64,000 nt of DNA from Streptomyces venezuelae (lineage in GTDB: Bacteria > Actinomycetota > Actinomycetes > Streptomycetales > Streptomycetaceae). The DNA lies in contig NZ_CP029192.1 in NCBI RefSeq assembly GCF_008642315.1, positions 3,596,001 to 3,660,000 of the forward strand, given 5' to 3'. Position numbers and translations under genes: made by a program. The first letter of the stretch is position 1. Each line of letters starts with the position of its first letter. Shown one piece after another: positions 1 to 9,960 of this stretch. Below the pieces are notes generated by a model that saw only the letters and a program-made list of their open reading frames with translations, did not search any database and had not been told where the DNA came from.

Positions 1-543
1 GGCAGGAAGGCGGGCGAGGAGCCGCCGGGGCTCGACGTGGCTCGGGGCAGCCGTCAGATCAATGTCACGTGGATGGCGCACGATGTGATGCCGTGGCGGT
101 TCGACCGGGTCTATGCGCCGCTGTCCGGCAAGAAGAAGGACGCGGACGTCTGGGTGCACAGGTCGACGGAGATGGAGTCGTTGAACGGCGACTGGCACCG
201 GGCCGAGGAGCCGCAGCGGGTGCTGTCGCTGTTCGAGGAGCTGGGGCTCCTCGGCAAGGCGTCGGATCGGGGCGGCCCCGGGATCGCGCCGCAGTCTCAG
301 GTGGCGCCGGAGCCCGCCGGCTCCGGGACGAGCGGGGACGGGGACGCGCCGCCGGCGGCCGTGGGGGGCAGCGGGCCGGGAGGTGGGAGCACGGACTGGT
401 GGTGGGCGATACCGGGCGCGGGCGTCGGCGCGGTGGCCGCGCTGCTGCTGCGGGGTCCGGTGGCCGGACGCTGGGCGGCGGTGTCGGCGTGGCGGCGGCG
501 ACCGGACGACCCGGGGCCCCGGCAGGAGCTGCGGGACCTGTGA
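1..543 (+). CDS. C-terminal part of a membrane-anchored protein of unknown function
   Basis: The reading frame is open from the first base, so the gene begins outside the window. About 180 residues are visible. They comprise a folded-looking acidic/basic N-terminal part (motifs HDVMPWRFDRVYAPLSG and an LFEELGLLG helix), a Gly/Pro/Ala/Ser-rich linker, then one hydrophobic segment starting DWWWAIPGAGVG, followed by an Arg-rich cytoplasmic tail. This layout (extracytoplasmic domain, low-complexity stalk, C-terminal transmembrane anchor, positive tail) is typical of actinobacterial cell-surface proteins, but I do not recognise the domain. An ATG lies at 37, but the in-frame codons before it look coding, so it is probably not the start. 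The gene converges on glyA with a strong shared terminator. Confidence 0.65.
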   Translation, partial: GRKAGEEPPGLDVARGSRQINVTWMAHDVMPWRFDRVYAPLSGKKKDADVWVHRSTEMESLNGDWHRAEEPQRVLSLFEELGLLGKASDRGGPGIAPQSQVAPEPAGSGTSGDGDAPPAAVGGSGPGGGSTDWWWAIPGAGVGAVAALLLRGPVAGRWAAVSAWRRRPDDPGPRQELRDL

Positions 544-545
544 GC

Positions 546-593
546 GACGGGCCGCCGCTCCCGCGCGGTGCCGGGCGGGAGCGGCGGCCCGTC
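546..593. terminator. Bidirectional hairpin terminator between the left-edge gene and glyA
   Basis: A perfect 19-bp stem (546-564 with 575-593) and a 10-nt loop begin three bases after the left gene's stop codon and end 10 bases before the glyA stop. There is no clear U-tract, as is usual in Streptomyces. Confidence 0.85.
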
Positions 594-603
594 CTGCGCC
601 GGG

Positions 604-1887
<1,284 letters not shown>

Positions 1888-1924
1888 GGCGTCCTCCGGG
1901 GCGAGCGGTCAGTGTCCGGTCGTG

Positions 1925-2016
1925 GTCCCGGGGTGCCCAGGCGGTCGGCACCTCGAAGAGGGTTGTGCCTCGCACGGCTTCATCGGGGTCGGTTCCCCGT
2001 GCGCCAGTCACCGTGC
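1925..2016 (-). ncRNA. ZTP riboswitch (pfl motif) in the glyA leader
   Basis: Read on the minus strand, the leader holds the two conserved halves of the pfl/ZTP aptamer. The 5' half is GUGACUGGCGC (plus-strand 2001-2011) followed by GGGGAACCGACCCCGAUG. The 3' half is the pseudoknot strand CCGCCUGGGCA (about 1933-1943). A variable stem joins them, and the aptamer ends about 40 nt before the glyA ATG. ZTP aptamers typically control purine and folate one-carbon genes, including glyA, so location and motif agree. No classical U-run terminator is obvious after the aptamer, so control could be translational; the Shine-Dalgarno lies at about 1892-1897. Confidence 0.88.
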
Positions 2017-2132
2017 TGTCAGGGCCACCCTAGCGGGCACGCCGATCCGGCAGGTTTCTTCGTCCGCGATGCGAGCGACGATAGGAATTGGGCGCCACAC
2101 CCGCCCCCAGCCGCAGGACGAACGGAGACCCC

Positions 2133-3386
2133 GTGTCGAGTACGTCATCTTCCGCTACGTCATCTTCCGCCACGACCAGCTCCCGGACGGCCGGCGAGCG
2201 GTACATCGCCTCGGCCGAGGCGCACAGCGCGCACAACTACCATCCGCTGCCCATCGTGGTCTCCTCGGCCGACGGGGCCTGGATGACCGACGTCGAGGGG
2301 CGGCGCTATCTCGACATGCTCGCCGGGTACTCCGCGCTCAACTTCGGGCACGGCAACCGCCGCCTGATCGATGCCGCGAAGGCGCAGCTGGACCGGGTGA
2401 CGCTGACCTCGCGGGCGTTCCACCACGACCGGTTCGCCGAGTTCTGTACGCGCCTCGCGGAGCTCTGCGGCAAGGAGATGGTGCTGCCGATGAACACCGG
2501 CGCGGAGGCCGTCGAGACGGCCGTGAAGACCGCGCGGAAGTGGGGGTACCAGGTCAAGGGAGTGCCGGACGGCCGGGCGAAGATCGTGGTGGCGGCCGGC
2601 AACTTCCACGGCAGAACGACGACCGTCATCAGCTTCTCCACGGACGAGGAGGCGCGGGCGGACTACGGGCCGTACACGCCGGGCTTCGAGATCGTGCCGT
2701 ACGGCGACCTGGAGGCGTTGCGGGCCGCGGTCACCGAGGACACCGTCGCCGTGCTGATCGAGCCCATCCAGGGCGAGGCCGGGGTGCTGGTGCCGCCGGC
2801 CGGATACCTGCCCGGGGTGCGGGAGTTGACCCGCGAGCGGGGGGTCCTGTTCATCGCGGACGAGATCCAGTCGGGCCTGGGCAGGACGGGGCGTACGTTC
2901 GCGTGCGAGCACGAGGGCGTGGTGCCGGACGTGTATCTGCTGGGCAAGGCGCTCGGGGGCGGGGTCGTGCCGGTGTCGGCGGTGGTGGCCGACGCCGATG
3001 TGCTCGGCGTGTTCAAGCCGGGTGAGCACGGCTCGACGTTCGGCGGCAACCCGCTGGCGTGCGCGGTGGCGCTGGAGGTGGTCGACATGCTGTCGACGGG
3101 CGAGTTCCAGCAGCGGGCCACGGAGCTGGGCGAGCATCTCCACGCCGAGCTGGCGCTGTTGGCCGGCACGGGGGCGGTGACCGAGGTGCGGGGTCGCGGG
3201 CTGTGGGCGGGCGTCGACATCGCGCCGTCGTACGGCACGGGACGGGAGATCTCGGAGAAGCTGATGGAGAGGGGGGTGCTGGTCAAGGACACCCATGGGT
3301 CGACGATCCGTATCGCTCCCCCGCTGGTGATCAGCAAGGAGGATCTGGACTGGGGCCTCGGTCAGCTGCGGGCGGTGCTGAGCTAG
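2133..3386 (+). CDS. rocD: Ornithine aminotransferase (class III PLP aminotransferase)
   Basis: Predicted to transfer the delta-amino group of ornithine to 2-oxoglutarate, giving glutamate-5-semialdehyde for proline or glutamate metabolism. The 417-residue product has the ornithine aminotransferase hallmarks: HNYHPLP near the N-terminus, the NTGAEAVETAVKTARKWGY block, EPIQGEAGV, the ADEIQSGLGRTG aspartate motif, and PLP lysine K272 in LGKALGGG. I chose the GTG at 2133 because GGAG (2124-2127) lies five bases upstream. An in-frame ATG at 2088 would add 15 residues without a good ribosome site. The Ser/Thr-rich first 25 residues are not part of the fold. The gene is divergent from glyA and is followed by a hairpin terminator, so it is probably monocistronic. 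Confidence 0.93.
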   Translation: MSSTSSSATSSSATTSSRTAGERYIASAEAHSAHNYHPLPIVVSSADGAWMTDVEGRRYLDMLAGYSALNFGHGNRRLIDAAKAQLDRVTLTSRAFHHDRFAEFCTRLAELCGKEMVLPMNTGAEAVETAVKTARKWGYQVKGVPDGRAKIVVAAGNFHGRTTTVISFSTDEEARADYGPYTPGFEIVPYGDLEALRAAVTEDTVAVLIEPIQGEAGVLVPPAGYLPGVRELTRERGVLFIADEIQSGLGRTGRTFACEHEGVVPDVYLLGKALGGGVVPVSAVVADADVLGVFKPGEHGSTFGGNPLACAVALEVVDMLSTGEFQQRATELGEHLHAELALLAGTGAVTEVRGRGLWAGVDIAPSYGTGREISEKLMERGVLVKDTHGSTIRIAPPLVISKEDLDWGLGQLRAVLS

Positions 3387-3419
3387 GGCCTGTGTCGGGG
3401 GTTTTCCCCACCGGGAGTG

Positions 3420-3451
3420 GGCGGTTGGCCGGATCGTCCCGGCCGACCGCC
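3420..3451 (+). terminator. Hairpin terminator after rocD
   Basis: A 13-bp GC stem (3420-3432 with 3439-3451) with one G-U pair and a 6-nt loop lies 33 bases after the rocD stop and before the next promoter. Confidence 0.65.
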
Positions 3452-3514
3452 TCCGGAAGTGTTGGGGGCCGGCGGGAAGCGCCGGGTTCCCCGCATTTCC
3501 ACAGGAGTCGACCA

Positions 3515-4726
3515 GTGCGTGAGCAAGTGAGGCGGAGGGCGCGACGGCGCGGAGCGGTGTCGGCAGCGGCGGTAGCCGTGGGCATCATGGCGGTGGGTGT
3601 GCTGGTAACGCCCGCAGTGTCCGAGGCGGCCGCGGTGTCCGGGGCGGCCGAGACACCCGGAGCGTCCGCGGTGTTCGGCGCGTCGGGGGCCCGTACGACG
3701 GACACCGTCCAGCGAGGGCTGGACGCACTGGTGCGCGCGGACGGCTTGCCCGCGGCGCTGGCGAGCGTCAAGGAGCCGGGCGGGCGCGGGCGTACGTACA
3801 CGGCCGGGGTCGGCGATCTGGCCACCGGCGCCGCCGTGCCCAGGGACGGGCAGGTGCGGATCGGCAGCAACACGAAGGCGTTCACGGCGGTGGTCGTGCT
3901 GCAACTGGTCGCCGAGGGGAGGATCCGCCTCGACGACACGGTGGACACGTATCTCCCGGGGGTCGTGCGCGGGCACGGGATCGACGGCCGGAAGATCAAG
4001 GTCCGGCAGATCCTGCAACAGACGAGCGGGCTGCCCAACTACACGAAGGGCGATCTGCGGCCCCGCTACTACGAGCCCCGCGAGCTGCTGGACATCGCGC
4101 TGGAGTACGAGTCGGAGTTCGATCCCGGGGAGGACTGGGCGTACAGCAACACGAACTACGTACTGGCCGGGCTGATCGTCGAGAAGGTCACGCGGCACTC
4201 CATCGCCGAGGAGATCGACCGGCGGATCATCAAGCGGCTCGGGCTGCGCCACACCTACTTCCCCGCGCCCCGGGACGCGACGATCCGCGAACCCCACCCC
4301 AAGGGGTATCTCCAGGAGGCTCCGGGTGCGCCGCTGCGGGACATCACGGAGCTCGACCCCTCGTGGACCTGGGCGGCGGGACAGTTGATCTCCACCAACT
4401 CCGACGTCAACCGGTTCTACGCCGCGCTGCTCACGCCGGGCCGCCTCCTGCCGGAACCCCAGCTCGACCAGATGCGTACGACGGTCGCCGCCGACTACTT
4501 CGGCAAGGGCGCCCGGTACGGGCTGGGGATCGTGAGCAGGCCGCTGTCCTGCGGCGGCCTGTACTGGGGGCACGGCGGGAGCTACCCGGGGTACGAGACG
4601 CGGGGCGGGGTCACGGAGGACGGGCGGCGTGCGGTCAATGTCGCCGTGACGATGCAGCCGACGGACAAGGCGGTCATGACGCACGTCGACAAGGTCGTGG
4701 ACAGGGCGTTGTGCCGCCACCGCTGA
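3515..4726 (+). CDS. Secreted serine hydrolase, beta-lactamase/D-Ala-D-Ala carboxypeptidase family
   Basis: A 403-residue exported protein. An Arg-rich n-region (REQVRRRARRRG) and a hydrophobic core ending near AVSEAAA form a Sec signal, followed by an Ala-rich spacer. The catalytic domain has the class C beta-lactamase/peptidase (Pfam Beta-lactamase) motifs in order: S118-N-T-K121 (SxxK), Y210-S-N (YxN), and H353-G-G (KTG/HxG position). Family members include DD-carboxypeptidases and esterases; the sequence does not tell which substrate is used. The GTG at 3515 follows an AGGAG at 3503-3507 with correct spacing. Upstream in-frame codons run into rocD and are rejected. The gene converges on the SARP gene, whose stop is only 12 bases away. 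Confidence 0.9.
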   Translation: MREQVRRRARRRGAVSAAAVAVGIMAVGVLVTPAVSEAAAVSGAAETPGASAVFGASGARTTDTVQRGLDALVRADGLPAALASVKEPGGRGRTYTAGVGDLATGAAVPRDGQVRIGSNTKAFTAVVVLQLVAEGRIRLDDTVDTYLPGVVRGHGIDGRKIKVRQILQQTSGLPNYTKGDLRPRYYEPRELLDIALEYESEFDPGEDWAYSNTNYVLAGLIVEKVTRHSIAEEIDRRIIKRLGLRHTYFPAPRDATIREPHPKGYLQEAPGAPLRDITELDPSWTWAAGQLISTNSDVNRFYAALLTPGRLLPEPQLDQMRTTVAADYFGKGARYGLGIVSRPLSCGGLYWGHGGSYPGYETRGGVTEDGRRAVNVAVTMQPTDKAVMTHVDKVVDRALCRHR

Positions 4727-4738
4727 CGCCGTGGGGGC

Positions 4739-7700
4739 TCACGCTCGGGCCTCCTGGGCGTATGCCTCCTTGAAGGCGATGTCGTCCAGGGCCCGGCGGA
4801 TGCGGTGTTCGGCGCGGGTCGTGTCCGTGCGTTCCGCGGGTGGCAGGGGTGCGCCTTCGGCGTCGCGGATGCGGGCGGCGGTGCCGAGGAGGCGTGCGGC
4901 GTGCGGGTGGTCGCCGACGAGGGAGCGGGCGGCGGCGAGGCCTTCCAGGGCCAGGGCCACCGCGCGTTCGTCGCCTGTCGTGCGGGCCACGGCGAGGCCT
5001 TCGCGGTGGAGTTTCTCCGCGCGGGCGGCGTCTCCGCGCTGTTCGGCGACGTAGCCGAGCTGGGCCAGGATCAGTGCCGTGCCGGAGTCGACGCCGAAGC
5101 GGCGGTTGAAGTCGAGCCAGGGCAGGAGGAGTTTCTCGGCGGTGTCGAGGTCGCCGCGGTGGCGGGCGCCGAGGGCGAGTCCCGTCTCGGCGAACTGCTG
5201 GGCGGGACGGTGGGACTGCTCGGCGGCGAGGCGGGCGGCGCGTTCGTGGAAGGCGGTGGCGGCGGGGTCGTCGCCGGTGAGGAGCGCGAGGCGGCCGAGG
5301 CGGGAGAGGCGGAAGGAGAGGTCGGTCCAGAGTTGGAGTTCCTCGGCGCTGCGCGCGCCGTCGCGTTGGAGCCGGGCTGCTTCGTCGTAGTCGGCGGCGA
5401 TCTCGGCGAGGATGCCGAGCTGTTCCGTCGCCTGCAACTGCCCCCACCCGTCCCCCAGTTCGACGAAGAGGTCAAGGCTGCGGGCGGCGTCGCGGCGCAA
5501 GGCGGGGAGGTCGCCGCGGTAGAGGGCGCGGGTGGCCCGGGTGGAGAGTGTGGCCGCCTCGCCCCAGCGGTCGCCCGCGTCGCGGAACTCGGCGAGGAGC
5601 GCGTCGACCCGTGCGGCCTCGCGCGGTGTGTGGTCGAAGCCGCACCGTGCGAAAGCGAGCAGCCAGCGGGAACGGGCGTCGGCGGGCGTGGTCTCCGCGC
5701 GCTCGCACGTGCCGCCGTCCGCGCACGCGTCCTCGCCGGCCAGGAGGGCGAAGGCGGCGTGTGCGGAGGCCGCGGCGGTGCGGGCCGAGGTGAGTCCGCC
5801 GTCCCGTGATGCGTGCGGCGCGGGGTTCGGGCTCAGGGCGCGGTCGAGGGAGCGCATGGCTTCGCGGAGTCGGCCGCGGAGGAACCAGTACCAGGTCAGG
5901 GCGTTGACGAGGCGTAGTGCGGTGGGTGCGTCGGAGTCGGTGACCGACCAGTCGAGGGCGGCGCGGAGGTTCACGGCGTCCCGGTCCAGGCGGCGCAGCC
6001 AGATCCGCTGGTCGGGGCCGCGCAGGGCCGCGGACGCGCGTTCGGCGAAGGCGGCGAAGTGGAGGGCGTGCCGGCGGCGGGTCGCGGTGGTCTCGGCGGC
6101 TTCGTCGAGGCGTTCGAGGCTGTAGGCGGTGACGGATTCGAGCATGCGGTAGCGGGGCGGCTCGGGGGTGTGGGTGACGCCGGTCGTGTCGGTGGCGCCG
6201 GACCTGTCGGCGGTACCGGTCGTGTCGGCGGTACCGGTCGTGTCCGGTACGAGGAGGGAACGGTCCACGAGGCGTGTCACCAGGTCGAGGATGTCGAGAG
6301 TCTCGTCGTCCTCGGGCGCGGCGAGTACCGCCTCCGCGCTCTCCAGCGTGCAGCCGCCGCCGAAGACCGCGAGGCGGCGCAGGGTCCGCTGTTCCGGCCC
6401 TGTGAGGAGTTCCCAGCTCCAGTCGATCATCGCGCGCAGGGTGCGCTGGCGGGCCGGGGCGTCGCGGCGTACCTGGTTCAGGAGGCGGAAGCGGTCGTGC
6501 AGACGGTCGGCGAGGGCGTGCACGCCGAGGGCGCGCACGCGGGTCGCGGCGAGTTCGACGGCGAGCGGTATGCCGTCCAGGCGGCGGCAGATGAGAGCGA
6601 CGGCCTCGCGGTTCCCGTCGTCCAGGGCGAAGCCGGGCGCGGCGGCCGCGGCGCGGGCGGCGAAGAGCCGTGGCGCGTCCTCGTCGCCGAGCGGGGCGAC
6701 GGCTTCCAACGTCTCGCCGGTCAGGGCGAGAGGTTCCTGGCTGGTGGCGAGGATGCGCAGATGCGGGGCGCTGCGGAGGAGGTGGGCGGTCAGGTCGGCG
6801 GCGGGCCCGAGGACGTGTTCGCAGTTGTCGAGGACGAGGAGGAGCCGACGCCCGGCGAGGGCCCGGCCGAGCCGGTCGGCTGCCGCCGCCTGGTCCGAGG
6901 GAGCGCCGTCCTCGCTGCCGCCCCCCGCCGCATCCGGCTCTCCTGACTCCCCAGGCTCTCTTGGCTCCTCCCGCTCCCCCGGCGCGTCGTCGCGAATGCC
7001 CAGTGCTGCCGCCACCGTGGCGGTCACCTCGTCCCGCGTACCGGCGAGTTCGGCGAGTCGGACGCCGTCGGGGAAGTCCGCCGTCAGGCCCGCCGCCACT
7101 TCCAGGGCGAGGCGTGTCTTGCCCACGCCGCCGGGGCCCGTGAGCGTGACCAGGCGTCCGGCGCCGACGAGGTCGCGTATGCGGGCGACCTCTCGGTCGC
7201 GGCCGATGAGGTCGGTGACCTGGGCGGGGAGGTTGGTGAGGGGGTGGATCTGGATGACCGGGGCGAGCTCCGGACCGGGTGCCGGGACGAGCTCCGGAAC
7301 GGCCACCGCCGCCGCACCCACGTTCCTCCCCGAGTCCACCTCCTGGCGCAGCATCGCCTCGTGCAGCGACGTGAGTTCGGGGCTCGGGTCGATGCCCAGC
7401 TCCTCGGCGAGGTGCAGGCGCAGTTCGCGGTACGAGTCCAGGGCCTCGGCCACCCGGCCGGAGCCGTAGAGGGCGCGGAGGTGGGCGGCGCGCAGGCGTT
7501 CACGGAGCGGCTCGCGCGCGACAAGGGGCGCCAACTCATCGGCCAGCACCGCGTGTTCACCGCGTGCGAGGCGCAGTTCGGTCAGCGCTTCCCGCGCGGT
7601 GAGGCGCTGCTCCTCCAGGTGGGAGATCGCCGCGCGCGTGAAGTCGACGTCGCGGAAGTCGGCGTACGCGGGGCCGCGCCACAGCTCCAGCGCCTCGGTC

Positions 7701-8083
7701 AGGAGGGACGCCTTCGTTCCCGCGTCGCTCTCCGCGTACGCGCGCGAAGTCAGCGTCTCGAAGCGCACGGCGTCCACGTCCCTTGGCGGTACGCGCATCT
7801 CGTACCCGGCGGGGCCGTACGCCACGAGTCCGCGGCCGCCGGGTTCGGCCGACTCCAGCGATCGACGCAGCTGGGAGACCTTCGTCTGGAGGGAGTTGGC
7901 GGGTGAAGACGGCAGGCGGTCGTGGCCGCCCCACAGGTCGTCGACGAGCGTGTCCACCGGCACCGGCCGGCCCACCCGCACCAGAAGCGCGGCGAGCAGC
8001 GCGCGCACCTTCGGCTCCGGGGCGGGCACGACTTCCCCGTTATCCGTGCGCACGGTCAGGGGGCCCAGCACCTCGAATCGCAT
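4739..8083 (-). CDS. SARP-family regulator with NB-ARC ATPase and TPR-like C-terminus (AfsR type)
   Basis: The 1114-residue product has three regions. Residues 1-95 form an OmpR-like winged helix (VLGPLTV start). Residues about 98-245 form a bacterial transcriptional activator domain ending in LAEELGIDPSPELTSLHEAML. An NB-ARC/STAND NTPase follows with Walker A around K322 (LTGPGGVGKTRLALEVA) and Walker B LLLVLDNCEHV. The second half is helical, Ala/Arg-rich and TPR-like. AfsR-class proteins integrate signals through the ATPase and activate promoters at 11-bp-phased direct repeats. No antibiotic cluster is nearby, so the target is unknown; the divergent oxidoreductase gene is the obvious candidate (see 8125-8154). 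A -10-like TAACGT (plus 8090-8095) sits six bases before the ATG with no Shine-Dalgarno, so the mRNA is probably leaderless. A Gly/Glu-rich insert of about 40 residues follows the first NTPase motif. Confidence 0.9.
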   Translation of the reverse strand: MRFEVLGPLTVRTDNGEVVPAPEPKVRALLAALLVRVGRPVPVDTLVDDLWGGHDRLPSSPANSLQTKVSQLRRSLESAEPGGRGLVAYGPAGYEMRVPPRDVDAVRFETLTSRAYAESDAGTKASLLTEALELWRGPAYADFRDVDFTRAAISHLEEQRLTAREALTELRLARGEHAVLADELAPLVAREPLRERLRAAHLRALYGSGRVAEALDSYRELRLHLAEELGIDPSPELTSLHEAMLRQEVDSGRNVGAAAVAVPELVPAPGPELAPVIQIHPLTNLPAQVTDLIGRDREVARIRDLVGAGRLVTLTGPGGVGKTRLALEVAAGLTADFPDGVRLAELAGTRDEVTATVAAALGIRDDAPGEREEPREPGESGEPDAAGGGSEDGAPSDQAAAADRLGRALAGRRLLLVLDNCEHVLGPAADLTAHLLRSAPHLRILATSQEPLALTGETLEAVAPLGDEDAPRLFAARAAAAAPGFALDDGNREAVALICRRLDGIPLAVELAATRVRALGVHALADRLHDRFRLLNQVRRDAPARQRTLRAMIDWSWELLTGPEQRTLRRLAVFGGGCTLESAEAVLAAPEDDETLDILDLVTRLVDRSLLVPDTTGTADTTGTADRSGATDTTGVTHTPEPPRYRMLESVTAYSLERLDEAAETTATRRRHALHFAAFAERASAALRGPDQRIWLRRLDRDAVNLRAALDWSVTDSDAPTALRLVNALTWYWFLRGRLREAMRSLDRALSPNPAPHASRDGGLTSARTAAASAHAAFALLAGEDACADGGTCERAETTPADARSRWLLAFARCGFDHTPREAARVDALLAEFRDAGDRWGEAATLSTRATRALYRGDLPALRRDAARSLDLFVELGDGWGQLQATEQLGILAEIAADYDEAARLQRDGARSAEELQLWTDLSFRLSRLGRLALLTGDDPAATAFHERAARLAAEQSHRPAQQFAETGLALGARHRGDLDTAEKLLLPWLDFNRRFGVDSGTALILAQLGYVAEQRGDAARAEKLHREGLAVARTTGDERAVALALEGLAAARSLVGDHPHAARLLGTAARIRDAEGAPLPPAERTDTTRAEHRIRRALDDIAFKEAYAQEARA

Positions 8084-8124
8084 GGGGTCACGTTAATTCG
8101 GGGTTCGATCCGCGCTGACGGCGG

Positions 8125-8154
8125 TCCGTGCGTGGACCGTCAGCGTTCCGTGCG
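8125..8154. promoter_or_regulatory. Three direct repeats with 11-bp periodicity, candidate SARP operator
   Basis: TCCGTGCG at 8125, the related ACCGTCAG at 8136 and TCCGTGCG again at 8147 are spaced exactly 11 bp apart, between a SARP gene and its divergent neighbour. SARPs bind heptamer-like direct repeats at 11-bp spacing just upstream of -10 boxes. Ten bases after the last repeat is CACGGT (8165-8170), a possible -10 for the rightward gene. The first two repeats also overlap an imperfect inverted repeat, so a hairpin or dimer site is an alternative reading. Confidence 0.5.
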
Positions 8155-8226
8155 CGGCCCCCGGCACGGTGTACTCGTGATCGCGACCCGGCGGTCACGG
8201 GAACACTCGCACTCCAAGGAGTCACC

Positions 8227-9246
8227 ATGACCGTCTCCCGCGAAATCCGCCTCGCCGCCCGCCCCGTCGGTGAACCGACCGCCGCCGACTTCGAGTTGGT
8301 CACCACGGACGTGTCCGAGCAGCCCGGCGAGGGGCGGATAGTCGTCCGCAACACGTGGATGTCGGTCGACCCGTACATGAGGGGCCGCATGGACGACGTG
8401 CCGTCCTACATCCCGCCGTTCGAGCTCGGCGCCCCGCTGGACGGCAGCGCGGTCGGCGAGGTCGTCGCGTCGAACGCGCCCGAGGTCCCGGTGGGGGCGA
8501 CCGTCTCGCACTTCCTGGGATGGCGGGAGTACGCGGTCCTGGACGCGGCGGCCGCGACCGTGATCGACACCACCCTCGCCCCGGCCGCCGCCTACCTCGG
8601 CCCGCTCGGCACGACGGGCCTGACGGCGTACGCGGCGCTGACCCGTACCGCCCCGGTCCGCGAGGGCGACGTCGTCTTCGTGTCGGCGGCGGCCGGCGCG
8701 GTCGGCAGCGTCGCGGGGCAGATCGCCCGTGAGCTCGGCGCGTCCCGGGTGATCGGCTCGGCGGGCGGCCCGGCGAAGACGAAGAAGCTCCTCGACACCT
8801 TCGGGTACGACGCCGCCATCGACTACCGCGAGGGCGCACTGTCCGAACAGCTCGCGCAGGCCGCGCCCGACGGCGTGGACGTCTACCTCGACTCGGTCGG
8901 CGGCGACCACCTCCGGGCCGCGATCGGGGCGATCCGTCCGGGCGGTCGCATCGCGCTGGTCGGCGCGATCAGCACGTACAACTCGACGACGACGCCGCCC
9001 GGCCCCGACAACCTCTTCCACGCCGCCAAGCAGGAGGCGACCCTGCGCGGCATGCTCGTCACCAGCCACCTCGACCTGTTCCCGGAGTGGATCGGCCGCG
9101 CGGCCCCGCTGCTGGCCGACGGCACCCTGCGCACGGAGCAGACGGTGGTCGAGGGCATCGAGAAGGCACCGGATGCGTTCCTGGGCGTCCTGCGCGGCGC
9201 CAACACCGGCAAGATGCTGGTCAGGATCGCGGGCGGGGCGGCCTGA
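8227..9246 (+). CDS. Zinc-independent NADP-dependent medium-chain oxidoreductase (CurA/PtgR-like)
   Basis: 339 residues of the MDR superfamily subgroup related to prostaglandin reductase/curcumin reductase, which reduce the double bond of alpha,beta-unsaturated ketones. Visible motifs are the early MSVDPYMRGRM block, the LGTTGLTAYAAL segment before the Rossmann fold, the nucleotide-binding VSAAAGAVGSVAGQIARELG (AAxGxxG type), and the FDSVGG-like YLDSVGGDHL. The zinc-ligand cysteines of alcohol dehydrogenases are absent. The ATG at 8227 has AAGGAG at 8216-8221. It is divergent from the SARP gene and may be its target. Confidence 0.9.
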   Translation: MTVSREIRLAARPVGEPTAADFELVTTDVSEQPGEGRIVVRNTWMSVDPYMRGRMDDVPSYIPPFELGAPLDGSAVGEVVASNAPEVPVGATVSHFLGWREYAVLDAAAATVIDTTLAPAAAYLGPLGTTGLTAYAALTRTAPVREGDVVFVSAAAGAVGSVAGQIARELGASRVIGSAGGPAKTKKLLDTFGYDAAIDYREGALSEQLAQAAPDGVDVYLDSVGGDHLRAAIGAIRPGGRIALVGAISTYNSTTTPPGPDNLFHAAKQEATLRGMLVTSHLDLFPEWIGRAAPLLADGTLRTEQTVVEGIEKAPDAFLGVLRGANTGKMLVRIAGGAA

Positions 9247-9274
9247 CCGGGGGCGGGCGCACGGACGAGCGTGC

Positions 9275-9904
9275 CTACCGCACCGCCCACTTGATCGGCG
9301 CCTTGTAGTAGCCCTGCGAGTACGTCACCGCCTTCAGCGTGGCGTCGGCCGGGATCAGGTACGGCTCGCACACCGTGCGCGTCTCGCCCTTCTTCCAGAT
9401 GTCGTCGCCCTCCAGGCTCTTCGCCGCGTCGTTGCCGCGGCAGTCCGCGGGGCGGCTGGAGAGGTCGCCGATCAGGAGGAACTTCGTCGCGGGCTGTCCC
9501 TTGGACGTCTCGCCGCTCACGTCGCTCATCACGATCGGCTGCTTCACCGCGGAGCCGCCCACGTGCTGGGCCTTCACATAGATCCAGGCGACCTTGAGGT
9601 CCTTGTACTTCTTCTTGTCGTCCAGCTCGTCGAGGTCCTCCGGCTCGCCGAGGGTGACCTTCGTCGGAGTGAGCGAAAACTTGCCGGTCTTGTCGTACTT
9701 GGTGATCTCCTGCACCGGGCCGGCCTGGCCCAGCTTCAGGTTCTTCGGCGCCTCGGTCGACCCGGAGGCCCCGGATGAGCCCTTGTCGGAGCCGCCGGAA
9801 CCGCTCTTCTTGCCGGAGCCGCCGCACGCCGCCAGGGAGACGGCGGTGAGGGTGGCGACGGCGGCGAGGCCGAGACGACGGCGGTACTGGGTGTTGCTGT
9901 GCAT
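9275..9904 (-). CDS. Lipoprotein of unknown function
   Basis: 209 residues. It has a typical lipoprotein signal: Arg-rich start, hydrophobic core and lipobox SLAAC, then a Gly/Ser/Lys-rich linker and a soluble domain with Lys/Asp-rich blocks (DLDELDDKKKYKDL) and two cysteines (near PADCRG and TVCEPY) that could form a disulfide. Probably anchored to the outer face of the membrane. Two ATGs are possible; the one at 9902-9904 lies nine bases after AGGAAG, the other (9908-9910) only three, so the inner one is preferred. It lies 56 bp downstream of the ATP-grasp gene in the same direction, so it may be co-transcribed. No function is recognised. Confidence 0.82.
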   Translation of the reverse strand: MHSNTQYRRRLGLAAVATLTAVSLAACGGSGKKSGSGGSDKGSSGASGSTEAPKNLKLGQAGPVQEITKYDKTGKFSLTPTKVTLGEPEDLDELDDKKKYKDLKVAWIYVKAQHVGGSAVKQPIVMSDVSGETSKGQPATKFLLIGDLSSRPADCRGNDAAKSLEGDDIWKKGETRTVCEPYLIPADATLKAVTYSQGYYKAPIKWAVR

Positions 9905-9960
9905 GCTCATGTGCTTCCTGGTGCTGCGATGGGCGCATCGATACGTGGATCGTGCGTGGG

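Noticed and set aside
8096..8112. GGGGTTCGATCC, like a tRNA T-arm
   Set aside because: No acceptor stem, anticodon arm or D-arm around it; it lies in the SARP promoter region.
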